The notes below the pieces were generated by a model. The model ran no database searches. It had not been told where the DNA came from and was given only the letters and a program-made list of their open reading frames with translations. Shown here piece by piece: positions 48,293-59,604 of a DNA stretch of 64,000 nt (its first letter is position 1; each line of letters starts with the position of its first letter). The DNA is from Abelmoschus esculentus (Eukaryota; Streptophyta; Magnoliopsida; Malvales; Malvaceae): positions 10,828,737 through 10,892,736 of the forward strand of contig JAUCBN010000034.1 in the NCBI GenBank assembly GCA_035048815.1, in the 5' to 3' direction. The translations under genes and the position numbers were made by a program.

Positions 48293-48815
48293 CAGAGTAA
48301 TTTCTGAGATTTTAATGATTTAAGGGTGAACTTAAAAATTAGACTCCTACTAATAAATATCTAAAAATGAATTTAAAAGTATGTCTGTAATAATAAATAT
48401 TAGAAACAAAAATCATATCATTAATAACAAATATTGAAAAAAAAATTGAACTCCTAATAGTAGATCTCTAAAAATAAATATTGGAGAAAATATTAGACCC
48501 CTAATCACAAGTATTAGAGAATTGAATCTCTAATAACATGTATTGAGAAAAAAATTGGACTCCTAATAATAATTATTAAAAAATAATTTTTAAAAGTGTC
48601 TTATAATAAATATCGAGAAAATTTTAAGTCTTTAAATACAAGTGTTATAAAATTTAGTCCCCTAAAATAATTTTAAAATTTTGAAAAAAATAATTTAACT
48701 TTAAATAAAAAATTAAAAAAATTAAAAAAATTAAAAAATAAGATCATCATATCAAATATTAAAAAAATGAGGACCTAGACGGGCGCCCCTCCGGCCATGC
48801 CCAGGGCCGGCACTG
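48293..48815. mobile_element. hAT-like element with CAGNG ends and degenerate 30-40 bp repeats
   Basis: Begins CAGAG and ends CACTG, preceded by the GC-rich terminus CCCAGGGCCGG. Flanks TAGGCGAA and GAGGCGAA match at 7 of 8. The interior is an irregular tandem of ACTCCTAATAATAAATATT-like units. It lies in the 3' part of the eIFiso4G relic. Confidence 0.55.
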
Positions 48816-48903
48816 GAGGCGAATAAGTGGAAGTAACTCAGGATAAGCATACAAGTTACGTATCATAAAGATGTTTACCAGTAATGTTGAAGTATTGACA
48901 AAC

Positions 48904-49133
48904 GGATAATTTTTTTTTTGTCTTTTTATCATCTTTATTTATGTTTATCGTTAAATTTTTTTTTAAAAATTAAATTTTAAATCTTAAACCTTTGTTTTCT
49001 ATATCCTAAACCCTAAATTCTACCCCTAAAAATACACCCTACCTTTAATTCTTTAAACCCTAATCATAACCTTTAACCTTTAACCCTTAAATTTAAGTGG
49101 ATGTATAAAAAAGAAGCAGACGATTTTTACCCC
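48904..49133. mobile_element. foldback MITE inserted in the eIFiso4G relic
   Basis: Same family as 45655-45857, with CCTAAACCCTAAA-like interior words and ends resembling TAAAAATCGTCTGCTTCTTT. It sits exactly between two pseudogene blocks that are adjacent in the normal protein, which fixes its limits independently. Confidence 0.65.
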
Positions 49134-49262
49134 GGCTTCCTCGTTCTCCCCTGCAGGGAAAGTTGTACTGTTAAAGCCAAATAGTTCTTATTTGGCACAA
49201 AGGAAAGAAAATAGTTCAGTATATCTTGCTAAAATTCTGATGAGAAAGAGGTTATGTTTTAT

Positions 49263-49525
49263 CTAACGTGAGACGAGTTAAAATAAAATTAAAATAAGGT
49301 GAAATTAAAATTATTATAAAAATTATAAGATTTTTAGTATATATCAAAAATTTTATATTTTTTATAAAAAATTTATTATGCAATGAAATTTTTATACTTT
49401 TAAAATTTTTAAATTTTTATAAAACAATTTAGTATATATCAAAAACCGATATCGAAATTTTTATACTTTTATAATAATTTTAGTTTTGTCTTATTTTAAT
49501 CTTATTTTAACTTGTTTCACCTTAG
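49263..49525. mobile_element. MITE with about 55-bp inverted termini
   Basis: Left CTAACGTGAGACGAGTTAAA and right, reversed, CTAAGGTGAAACAAGTTAAA. The arms continue complementary to TAAAATTATTAT. Length 263 bp. No flanking duplication could be fixed. Confidence 0.7.
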
Positions 49526-49690
49526 AACCTAAGCAGTGTGATGGAGTATCTTCTCAGGCACTATTTTTTTCTTCAGCAGCTCACCGATTAAACGAATATT
49601 TCCTAAACTGCGGAGCTTCACCATCCTTAAAATTTTACTTGAATGCTTCTCTGTTGCGAGTGATTTCAAATGTCTTAAAATTGTATTTAT

Positions 49691-50187
49691 TTAAGTAAAA
49701 ATCTTTTGTTATATCAAATTTAAAGTATAAATTTAAAAATATAAATTTGAAAAATTAAGGGATTCAACATGAACTTATGAAATAGATTTATTAGTTATTA
49801 AAATTTTTTGAGTTATTCGAATTTTTATTTTATAATTAAAATTTTATTTATTTATTTTTAAAATCGAGTTTATAAAATTTTGAATTAAATATTTTTAACT
49901 TGACTAAAATTAAAACTTTTAATTTTTTCGAGTCAAATTTTATCCGTCCCTACTTACGACCATAAATTCAATCCAAGACTCGATCGTTACAATCAATTAA
50001 ATCTTCAGGCACTTACTTTCACCTAGTTAAAAATACTCTAAAATTTATGTTAAAAGGGGTTTAATTGAAAGTTTTACATTTTTATATTAGGAATTGAAGT
50101 TATAAGGACTTTTATGATTTTTTAAGAATTACACAAATATAATTATAAGTTTTATAGTTATAAAAATAAATTATGAATTTTTATATA
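49691..50187. other. AT-rich DNA with a truncated hAT-like arm
   Basis: 49775-49953 (GAGTTATTCGAATTTTTATT to TTTTATCCGTCCCTA) is a right-arm relic of the 54719-55228 family. Nothing else is recognised. Confidence 0.45.
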
Positions 50188-50196
50188 TTTTAAAAA

Positions 50197-50983
50197 GGTA
50201 TAATGCCAAAAAAAATTCTCTTAACATTTAATTGAATAACTATTTTACTTATATTCTTTTTTAAGCAATTTAGCCATCTTTATTTCATTTTAAATCAAAA
50301 TATTTTTTTATAAATAAAAATTATTAATCAACCGATGCTAAATAACTTGAAATAATTTAAAAAAATTATACATCAAAAAGAAAAAAATATTTTATATAAT
50401 TTTATAAAATTAATTTTAACTATTGTGTCTTTTTGTAAAGTCAAAATATTTGTTGTTTATATAATAACGTTATCACGACCTGCACTACTATATAGGTTTA
50501 TTATGTCATTTTAAGTCATTTAGCATTATTTGATTAACAATTTTCATCCGCAAACTTTGACCCTAAATAAAACTTTGAGGGTTAAATTATCCAAAAAAAA
50601 CAAAGGCCAAAATGACTATTTAATCAAACATTGTGAACATTTTTTGGTCATTTTAAGAAGATACTAGAATCTCAAACATTAATAATTAAAGATATAAAGG
50701 AAAATGGAGTATATTTTGAAAACTACGATAATTACTATAGTGAATAGGGATAATACAATTTGTACATGACGTTACCCCTTCAATTATTATCCTTTATTTC
50801 CCTTAAACAATGAATAGGCCATTTATAATTTAAGAGGTAACGCTATATGTATATGACGTTATCCTCATTTATTGTAACAATTGTTGTAGTTTTCAAAATA
50901 AACATTCTTTTCGTTTATATCCTCAATTATTATTTGGGACTCTAATATTCTCTTAAAATTATTGTATCTTTTGGTATTATGCC
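50197..50983. mobile_element. Mutator-like foldback element with perfect 9-bp duplication
   Basis: TTTTAAAAA flanks both ends (50188-50196 and 50984-50992). Termini GGTATAATGCCAAAA and, reversed, GGCATAATACCAAAA. The arms stay complementary almost to the centre near 50790, with ATGACGTTA facing itself. A related fragment lies at about 52470-52600. Confidence 0.75.
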
Positions 50984-51098
50984 TTTTAAAAATATAAAAG
51001 TTTATATTTTTTGATGTTATTGATTGAAAATATTGAAAAGTATTAAAATAAATTTTAGTTACGATTGAAGGTTAAAAAAAAGTATTACCCATTAATTT

Positions 51099-51820
51099 TA
51101 GGGTTGTAAACGAACCGAACATTCAGTGAATTGAATCGTTCGGGAAGTTCGTTTATTTATTAAACGAACGAACATGAACAATATTTTCCGTTCGTTTAAT
51201 TAAATGAACAAACACGAACAAAGGGCTCGTTCGTTCATCTATGTTCGTGAACGTTCGGTAATCCGTTCGTTTATGTTCGTTCATTTATGTTCATTCGTTT
51301 ATATTCGTTTTAATTTATTCACATAGGTCTAAAGGTGAGTATTAGATCAAGTCAAGTCGAGTCAAAAAATTTTGAGTTACTCGAGTTGATAAGTCTTATT
51401 TTATGACTCGTTAAAAACTTTCTTGTTGTAGGCTAGGGGTTATTCTGTTAAACCAAGTTAACCGATCGAACCAAAACAAAATTAGTTAATCAGTTAAATT
51501 TTATGTTTCAACTAATAATTAAGAGTTTTATTTTATTTTAATTATCAATTAATTCAATTTAAAATCAGTTAATTAGTTGAATTAATCGAATTAATCCAAA
51601 ATATTAAATATTTAACATATTGAATATGTTATTTATGTTCATTCGTTTACATCCGTTTATATTCGTTCGTTTGCGTTTATTTATGTTCGTTCGTTTACGT
51701 TCGTTTACATTCGTTTATCATTTAAACGAACGAACATAAACGAACACGAACAAACTATAATCCTTAACGAACAAACACGAATAAGAAATTTTGTGTTCGT
51801 TTAGTTCGTTTACCACGCTA
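51099..51820. mobile_element. hAT-like element with GTTCGTTTA repeat arms, with nested fragments
   Basis: TAGGGTTGTAAACGAAC at the left; the right end, reversed, is TAGCGTGGTAAACGAAC. Flanks ATTAATTT and CTTAATTT match at 7 of 8. The arms are GTTCGTTTAT/AACGAACGAACA repeats. The centre (about 51325-51600) carries pieces resembling the left arm of the 54719 element and a TAGGGGTTATTCTG terminus, so it is nested. Confidence 0.75.
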
Positions 51821-52665
51821 CTTAATTTCATACGTTACATCATCCCCTTAAAGAACGGTTAATGAAACCTAATAACATAGTGATATTTTATAACATAATT
51901 AAAAATCATTGATCGATTTATAACTTTCAAAATATCAATAATTAAAAAACATTTTAATTTAGTTAAGTGATTATTAGTATATTTTACCAAAAACTTAAAG
52001 AAATATTTCAAATCTATAAATCAAAATCAATGTAATTAATATTATCATGTGAAGCATGAAATTGATTTTATAACATGTAAAATAAATTAAATGAAACCAA
52101 TACAAGTTGAAAAAAATCCATGCAATAAATCCAGCTTTAGTCAGGATTATTTATTCACCAAAACAATGCTAGAGTGGCATAAATATCTTATAAAATACTT
52201 TAGAATTTTAATTTTTTCTAATTAAAATGGAAAGATTACTAAATAAGATTTCAAAGATTTCTGTTGTACAAATGAATAATGAGAAGCCATTTAATTAATG
52301 CAACAAGTATTTTTTGTATAGTGTTAGATTTATTTTGATTTTATCAATTTTTTTCGGTATTTTTTATATTTTTCCCCCAAAATTAAAGTAATATAATATA
52401 ATCTGATAGGTAATTAAACGAGTTCAATATGTAAAATTAAACCTCCAATTTATAGTTTGAAATCTCAAAAAATTATCTCTAACATTTTATTGAATAATCA
52501 TTTTAATTAATATTATTTTTAAGTATTTAAATCTTTGTTGTTTTATTTTAAGTTATTTTAATTTATCTGTGATTAAAAATTATTAATCAATTGATAATTT
52601 TAAATTTTTAGAAGACGATCACCTTTAAACCCTTTGATCTAGTTCTACTTTTCATTAGGTGTGTT
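51821..52665. other. AT-rich intergenic DNA
   Basis: Includes a fragment (about 52470-52600) related to the 50197-50983 element. No gene is seen. Confidence 0.4.
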
Positions 52666-53208
52666 CAGTCTCGAATATCGAATCGGATTAGATTTTTTGG
52701 ATATTGGGATTTTCGGATCGATGATATAGTGATCCGTATTCGATTCGGAAAAAAAGTAGATATCCACATATTCGGATATTTGATATTCGGATCGGATAGT
52801 CGGATATCCGATTATCCAAAATAAAATAATTTGGTTAAACTAATTTTTCGAATTTGAAGATTGTATTTATGAAAAATTTAGAATTTCGAATATAATAAAC
52901 AACACATTATTAAATACAAGAAGATTCACATTTATAGAAGTTTTAATTTTTAAAATTTTTGAATATAACAAGTATTAAATTATTGAATATAACCGTATTA
53001 AGATTAATGAAGATTTGATTTTTGAATTTTTGGATTTTTAACTAATCCGAAACTTATAATATTGTGATCCATATCTGATACGGAAAACTTAAAATCAGAT
53101 CGGATATCCGGTCGAAAAATAAAAACTAGATTAGATATCCTAATTTTCGGATCGGATCAATAAATAATCAAATCGAATGAACCAGATCAGATATTTTTGA
53201 ACCCCCTA
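52666..53208. mobile_element. hAT-like element with GGATATCCGAT repeat arms
   Basis: Left TAGGTGTGTTCAGTCTCG, right reversed TAGGGGGTTCAAAAATAT. Flanks CTTTTCAT and CTTTTCAC match at 7 of 8. The arms contain CGGATCGGATA and ATATCCGATTA repeats in opposite orientation. Confidence 0.7.
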
Positions 53209-54718
53209 CTTTTCACCTGATTTACTTTTCACCTAATCAGGTGATCAGACGTTTGATTAACGAGACATTTAAAGTTAATTAGAGTTGACTAAAGTAATGC
53301 GTGTTAATTAATTACATAATTAATTATTAAGGAATTTCCTTCTAAAAGCTTTTGTCTCTCTCAAGTTGGCAACCGCACCCAAAATTGTGGGGGTTTACAC
53401 GTGAGCTGCATGTTTTTATAATTAAATCATCTCTATAAAATAATATTAAAATAATGGAACAAATTTATTCAACAGGAAAATACTTTAATTTTATAAGAGA
53501 TATCACTTATAATTATTAGATATAATGTGCTTTTGAATAATAATTTTAAACTTGAAGAACAAAGACTATTATTTAGAAAAACAGATTATAAATCATAAAA
53601 AAATATTTAAAAAATAATATAATTAATATAAGTGATAAATAATTTGATATCGTTTAATTATGTCCTAAATTTAAGTCATTGTGTATGTAAAAATCTCTGC
53701 TAAGAGACATGCTCACCAAAATCAGGTGTGCAACACAAGTCATTCCGAATATATGTTTATATTATGTGACTTAATTATAGTGAGATTCAGTAACGAAATT
53801 ATATAGGGTGGGGAAGGAGCAAGTGCCCTCCACCCTTGATTTTTTTATATTTTTCTTTTATTTAATTTTTTAATAATTTATTTATAAATTTATCATCTAA
53901 CTTTTAAATATTTATATTTTATTTTTAACTTTAAATCCTGATTCCGTACCTGATAAAATCGATCTCTGTTACGAGTCCCTTTCAACCTAACAACACATCT
54001 AATTTTTGATTTGTACATTTCGGACTTGATTGACCAATTGAGAATATGTTGTAGTAAATATTACCATCCATCCATCAATCATAAAGCAAAGGCCAAAACA
54101 TGACAAAACTTGGAAGGCTGACTATATATCATCAATCCACGTGGATGAAAACTATTGGTTGACAGTGTGAACATGAGAGTTGTGGAAAAGCACATAAACC
54201 TAGCCTATCCATTTTCTAAGAAACTTCCCGTGTTTATTTTGTTGCATTAGTTAGAATCAATTATAATGGCCTCCACAATCTCTCAATTAAAATAAAGGGT
54301 AAAAAATATAATAAAACCACTAAATTATGTATAAATAATTATTTTAGTTATGTAATTTTCACATGATACAAAATAATAATTAAATTTTTAGTTCAGATGT
54401 AAAATACTATCTATTAGTAATAAAATTTTGATAAATATTGTTTTATAATTTTTTTAAATTTAAATGACCTTCTTAAAACATTTGAAAAAAATAATGACAA
54501 TCTTATAATTAAATTAAAAGTTTATTAAAATTCTACAATTTTTTAAATTTTTAATAAATAATTTATTTTTACATAGTTTAGTGACATCTAATATACTTTA
54601 AAATTGAAATTAAGGAGCGGTTTGAGAGAAAAAAAAAAGATGATAATGTTTATCCTAAAAAATTCAGGTTCAATCAGTTTTGTCTGTAGCTTTTGTTTTA
54701 TTAAAATATTAAAAAAAT
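53209..54718. other. intergenic, no gene recognised
   Basis: 53330-53420 and 54050-54240 are less AT-rich but show no coding match. The remainder is AT-rich. Confidence 0.4.
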
Positions 54719-55228
54719 TAGGGATAAGCGTTCGATGGATTCGAATATTTTTTTTTGATTTATTCGAGTTGATAAGTTTAATTTTATCATTCAATTTTTT
54801 TTCGAGTCAAGTCAAGTTGAAGAGACTCGATACAAGTTTCGAGTTCTTATAAAAATTGAAGTATAATTATTTATTATGTCATAGTATGACTTGATTATAA
54901 TTTAAACGACTTTTACTAATCATATAAAAAATATATATATATTTCTTCATATTTTTTTCATAGGGGGTAATATTTTTTTTATATTTTTATATATCAGTAC
55001 ATCTCATAAAAATTCGAGGGACTTGTCTCGAACTTAAAGATAAATCTTCTATTACTAAAAATTTTGGGTTATTCGAATTTTTATTTTACAACTCAAATTA
55101 ATTTATTTAAAGATTTTCAAGTCGATTCGAGATTTTAAAATTTTAAATCGAATCAAAACAAGTCGAATATTTTTACCTTAAATCAAGTTATTCGATTTTT
55201 ACAATCAAATCGAATTTTATTCACCCTA
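54719..55228. mobile_element. hAT-like element with GATTCGAG/AATCGAAT arms
   Basis: Left TAGGGATAAGCGTTCGATGG, right reversed TAGGGTGAATAAAATTCG. Flanks match at only about 5 of 8. Right-arm relics of the same family are at 14640-14792 and 49775-49953. Confidence 0.5.
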
Positions 55229-55511
55229 AAAAGTGTGAACATATACTACTATATATATAATCCTAAAAGAATATTAATAATAATATACATTAAAATAAAA
55301 ATTTTCCAACTTCCACTTCCAAATAATAAAAAAATAAAGAAAAAAATCCAATCACGTTGCTACCCTTGAGGCGGAACCATTTTTCCCCCTTATATTTTCT
55401 CTGTTTATTTAAACCTACACCTGCTAGTACTACTCACCTTGTTCTCATTTCTCAACCTTCTTCTCCTGCAACAAACATCATTGCTGTTTGAAAACAAAGA
55501 CAGGGAAATAA

Positions 55512-58049
55512 ATGGAAGAGATTAAGTCTAGGTTCGAAAGGATTTGCGTGTTCTGCGGAAGCAGTTCAGGGAAGAAAGCTAGCTATCAAGAAGCCGCTGT
55601 CGAGTTAGGCAAGGAACTGGTAATAAAAATTTACTCTCCTTTCCGTTTCATCTTGTTCCCAGGAAGAACAAGGTTTCCTGCAAAATTCATATAATTTCAA
55701 TTCAGACACTTTTTAACATTGTCCCATCTCAATTTTGTTAGATTCCATATTTCTTTATCAGTTTTAGAACTGAATTGTTTTGTCTATTTGAATCCATTAA
55801 GCCATGGACGTGCGCTTATGATTATAGTTGTAGAGATGGATTAGCTGTACAGGAAGAGCAGGTTTAGGGTTTATACGTCTGTTTGGCATGAGAGAAAGAG
55901 AGAGAAACAGGGAGAGAGACAGCTGTTATCTTACTGTCAGTTGAGCAGCTTTCTTGCATGATCTTTTGTTTTTATTTCATTTTTTTTAAGAACCCTCTGA
56001 AAATGAAATGCTAATACTGTAATAATTCTACTTAAAATATACTAGTAATTAATAACAATAATAATCATAATTTCTTGGTTTTTCCAAAGGGAAACAAACG
56101 TGCTAGCCTTGATATCATGACTCCTTTGAGCCTGTGTCTTATTTTTGCTTGTGGGATTCCAACAAAATGCTTTCATTTGTTTTATGAAAAAGTGTTTTTT
56201 TTTAAGGTGGAGAGAAGGATTGATTTGGTGTATGGAGGTGGAAGCGTGGGATTGATGGGTCTGGTTTCTCAGGCAGTTCATGATGGTGGGCGACATGTTC
56301 TAGGGTTTGTTTTCTCTCCCTTTATCTTCTTCGAGTTTTTTTAATCAATTACGATAATTATAAGTAATATTTATTATAAAATATATTTTCAACCATTGAA
56401 TATTAACCTTTTTAATCATTATGTTGTAAATATTAGTATTTAAACCCGTAACCTTAAAGAATAACAATCGTTTTCTTAATTACTGAGACAAGATAATTGA
56501 TTATATCTTATTCATGTTTCAAAACCCAATAATAATCATCCCCTTATTGTCGATATATGGGTAATAAATAATGAAATTAGTGTATTTATTTTGGGTTTTG
56601 AAACATGGGTTTTAAGTTTTTAAATAATTATCCCTCTTGAACCATGCAAAATTTCCAAAGACAGTGTTGTGGTTTTCCAACAAAGAGACATCATGGGATC
56701 AAATGCTGGTCCAGAGAAGGATTGATGTCCCCACCACCACCACCACCACCATTTTTTTATTAATAAAAAAACAGTTGAAGGGTCAAATTGTAAAATTCAA
56801 CTGTTTGTTTCACTTCTTTTGAATTAATGATTCTGATTTATGTTTGGTTGTTGAGTTTTGCAGTGTTATTCCAAAGACCTTGATGCCTAGAGAGGTAAAT
56901 ATTCAGAACCAATGAACCAAACCCCATCTTGTTTTATAATCTTGTCTTGATTACCAACATGGTAACAAAGTTACTGAAACTTTGTCTTAAAATGTGGCTG
57001 CTGTTTCAGATTACTGGTGAAACTGTAGGAGAAGTAAGAGCTGTATCTGATATGCATCAAAGAAAAGCCGAAATGGCACGAGTGGCCGATGCCTTTATTG
57101 CACTCCCTGGTAATGAATCAGCTCTGCTAGTTTCATTGGGAATACTCAAACCTTACCTGACACTCGCATGTTAATTTACGCAATCTCAGGTGGGTATGGC
57201 ACACTGGAAGAACTACTTGAAGTTATTACATGGGCTCAGCTTGGAATCCATCGTAAACCTGTAAGAAACATGTTCGGTTTTTCCAATCATTTGTTTGCAA
57301 GTAACGGTATAAACTAACTACAATTGAACTGACCTTTCCAAAACCTGATCCGAATTGATCGATTAATAAGTCAGATAGCAATGATTAAACGAAAAAAAGC
57401 AGTTGACACGGAATTTTTTTATTAATGAATATCTTGAGGGTGGAGGGGAAACATATGAGAATCAAAGCATGTGGTGTTTGAATAGAACTCACATGGAAAG
57501 ATAACATAAGATTTGATAAACCTAATAATGCTCGTGCTTCATGCTTTGTTGAATTGGTTGGAAGATCCCCATTTGACTGAGAGAAAAGTTGTAAATGTTG
57601 GTCAAATGAAGGTGTTGGTAGTATGTCTTAGTTCGACCAGACAAGCCATGTTTTGTTTTTTTATAATTTGAAACAATATTTTTGTCCAATAATCTGAGAG
57701 TAAATGTTCCTTTGTTTCAGGTAGGTCTATTGAATGTTGATGGGTATTACAACTCTTTGTTGTCTTTCATCGACAAGGCTGTGGATGAAGGCTTTATTTC
57801 TCCAACATCACGTCGTATAATCGTGTCTGCTCCAACAGCCAAACAATTGGTCAGACAACTAGAGGTAAGCTAGTCTTAATACGATATTCGATCGTATATT
57901 ATTAATCGAACTAAAAACTCAATCAACTCGACTATGATATTCTATGTTTACAGGAATATGTGCCCGAGTACGATGAAATAACATCGAAATTAGTCTGGGA
58001 TGAAGTGGATAGACTTAGTTATGTGCCAGAATCTGGGGTTGCCACGTGA
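55512..58049 (+). CDS. LOG: LOG-type cytokinin riboside 5'-monophosphate phosphoribohydrolase
   Basis: Seven exons: 55512-55619, 56207-56304, 56864-56894, 57010-57109, 57190-57260, 57721-57864 and 57954-58049. They give 215 residues, the normal LOG length. The protein starts MEEIKSRFERICVFCGSSSG and carries YGGGSVGLMG (45-54) and the lysine-decarboxylase-like signature PGGYGTLEE (112-120), preceded by the conserved MHQRKAEMARVADAFIALPG stretch. LOG enzymes release free cytokinin bases from cytokinin riboside monophosphates in the cytosol and nucleus, a one-step hormone activation. PGGYGTLEE is split by intron 4 after the first base of the G113 codon. No frame breaks are seen. Introns 1, 2 and 5 exceed 400 bases and hold nothing I can identify. 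Which LOG paralogue this is cannot be told. Confidence 0.95.
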
Positions 58050-58728
58050 TGTATATCACCTTACCTCGGCTACGTACATACGGTTGGGATACGGTACAAC
58101 CAGTAGAGCAGCGGTCTGAGCTCTTTGGTGGACTTGGGAAGCCGAACGCATAGTTAGAAGAAATGATGCGTCACTTTGCTCCTTTGTGAAGCTGTGGAGA
58201 AATCATCGAATTTTAAAGTTACTGATTAATACTAGTTTTGTTTATATCAATTATTAATTCTTTAAGCTTTTGTCTCAGTATAGTTTTATATTATCTAAAC
58301 AAAGATTTATTTGCTTTTTTTATTAGATTGGTCGGTAAAAAACAAAGAAATAGTAGTATTTGGACAAGTTGGTCCCATATGTTTGTCATTAGGACAGAAT
58401 GTAAGAGATTTGTATTAATTGTATTTACTTGACTGAAAAAGGCATTAATTGGCAAAGTTATGTGGCGATTAGATTTGCTCAAAAGTCATTTTAGATTTTT
58501 TTTTAATTTCAATTTATTTAAATCCCTAATCCTAATGATAAAAGATATATAAAATGTTCATTCTAAATGGTCTAAATAAGAGTAATGTAATTTTTTTCGT
58601 ATGTGTGAGTTTATTCAGATATAAAAAGTATATTAAAATACTAAATTGTAATGAGATTAGAATGTTTAAAAAAAATTATTTTATTTTTATAAAATAAAAA
58701 ATAATCTATTCGGATCAATGAAAGAGCC
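58050..58728. other. 3' flank of LOG
   Basis: Probable 3' untranslated region to about 58260, then AT-rich DNA with nothing recognised. Confidence 0.4.
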
Positions 58729-59604
58729 TAGGTATAAAACTGTCTTGACTCTGAACATGGTGCGACATGAGGTAGTAATAACCCTAACTCGATTGAGTCT
58801 AACTTGACATTGATCTAAACTTGAGTTGAGCCTAAATTACATTAGATCTGATCCTAACATGAAAACGACTGTAACCTGAAATGATCTTGATAATATAATA
58901 ACTGAATTCGTTCCGTATCTAACCTAATATGAACTTGATAAATAACTTATATAACTTTATTTGAAACAACCTAAGATCTGAGTTTGCTCTACTTGAGATT
59001 GACCTGAATAAATAATTAATTAACTTAATGCGATTGACTTATTCATTTTAATAAAAAAATTAAGCATTTTCACTCCAATATAACGGCAAGATATAATTTT
59101 TTTTTTGAAATTATTTCTTTATAATTATTTCAATAATCCTAAGAAATTAATTGTCCCTACATTATTTTTCAACTTAATGTGACAATTGTTCTCTTCATGA
59201 CAATATAACTCCCTCCATTCTCTATTTTCTAAATTAGTTGACTTATTTAAAATATAGTTGACATTTGAGAGATTGTGATTATTTTAAGGAATCAAACGAA
59301 GTTTTAGGACATAGTTGGAATTTGTGAGAATTTTGACTTGAAAGAGTTGACATTTGACCGATTTAATCCTCTTTGAATTTCATTTGAAGTTGATATAATC
59401 CAACTTAAATTTCATCTGAAATTGATATAACATGACCTAACTTCATTCGAAACTGATCTAACCTAACTTGAACTTGACTAGATATTCGAAATGACTTACT
59501 CAAAGTTTATCTGAACCTGAATTAATTCAATAATTAACTGACTCAAATTTAAACATAGTATTGATCGAACCCGAACTCGAAATAAGACTTTGACCCCAAC
59601 CTTA
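58729..59604. repeat. degenerate CTTGAACTTGAC-type repeat block
   Basis: Imperfect repeats of ACCTAACTTGAAC/GATCTGAACCTGA type on both sides of a middle part at about 59205-59340, which starts CTCCCTCCATTCTC like a broken Stowaway end. hAT-like ends are possible (TAGGTATAAAACTG), but the flanks do not match. Confidence 0.45.

Larger units (their letters stand above)
48856..49624 (-). pseudogene. eIFiso4G (translation initiation factor) MIF4G-domain pseudogene, broken by inserted elements
   Basis: Three consecutive minus-strand blocks match the plant eIFiso4G MIF4G domain in order. Block 49624-49529 reads VKLRSLGNIRLIGELLKKK then IVPEKILHH, ending in a stop. Block 49187-49134 reads ELFGFNSTTFPAGENEEA. 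Block 48903-48859 reads VCQYFNITGKHLYDT and ends in a stop. From memory, the intact protein has the equivalent run LGNIRLIGELLKQKM, PEKIVHHIVQELLG, CPAEENVEA and ICQFFNTIGKQL. A foldback element occupies the space between blocks 1 and 2 (49263-49525, probably in a former intron). A second lies exactly between blocks 2 and 3 (about 48904-49133). A hAT-like element lies just beyond (48293-48815). Stops, substitutions and insertions make it nonfunctional. A minus-strand stretch at 47884-48240 has slightly raised GC and may be a further remnant, unproven. Confidence 0.8.

Noticed and set aside
58729..59604. Degenerate repeat block as a bounded hAT element
   Set aside because: Candidate flanks AAAGAGCC and GGATATTA do not agree and the right terminus is unconvincing.
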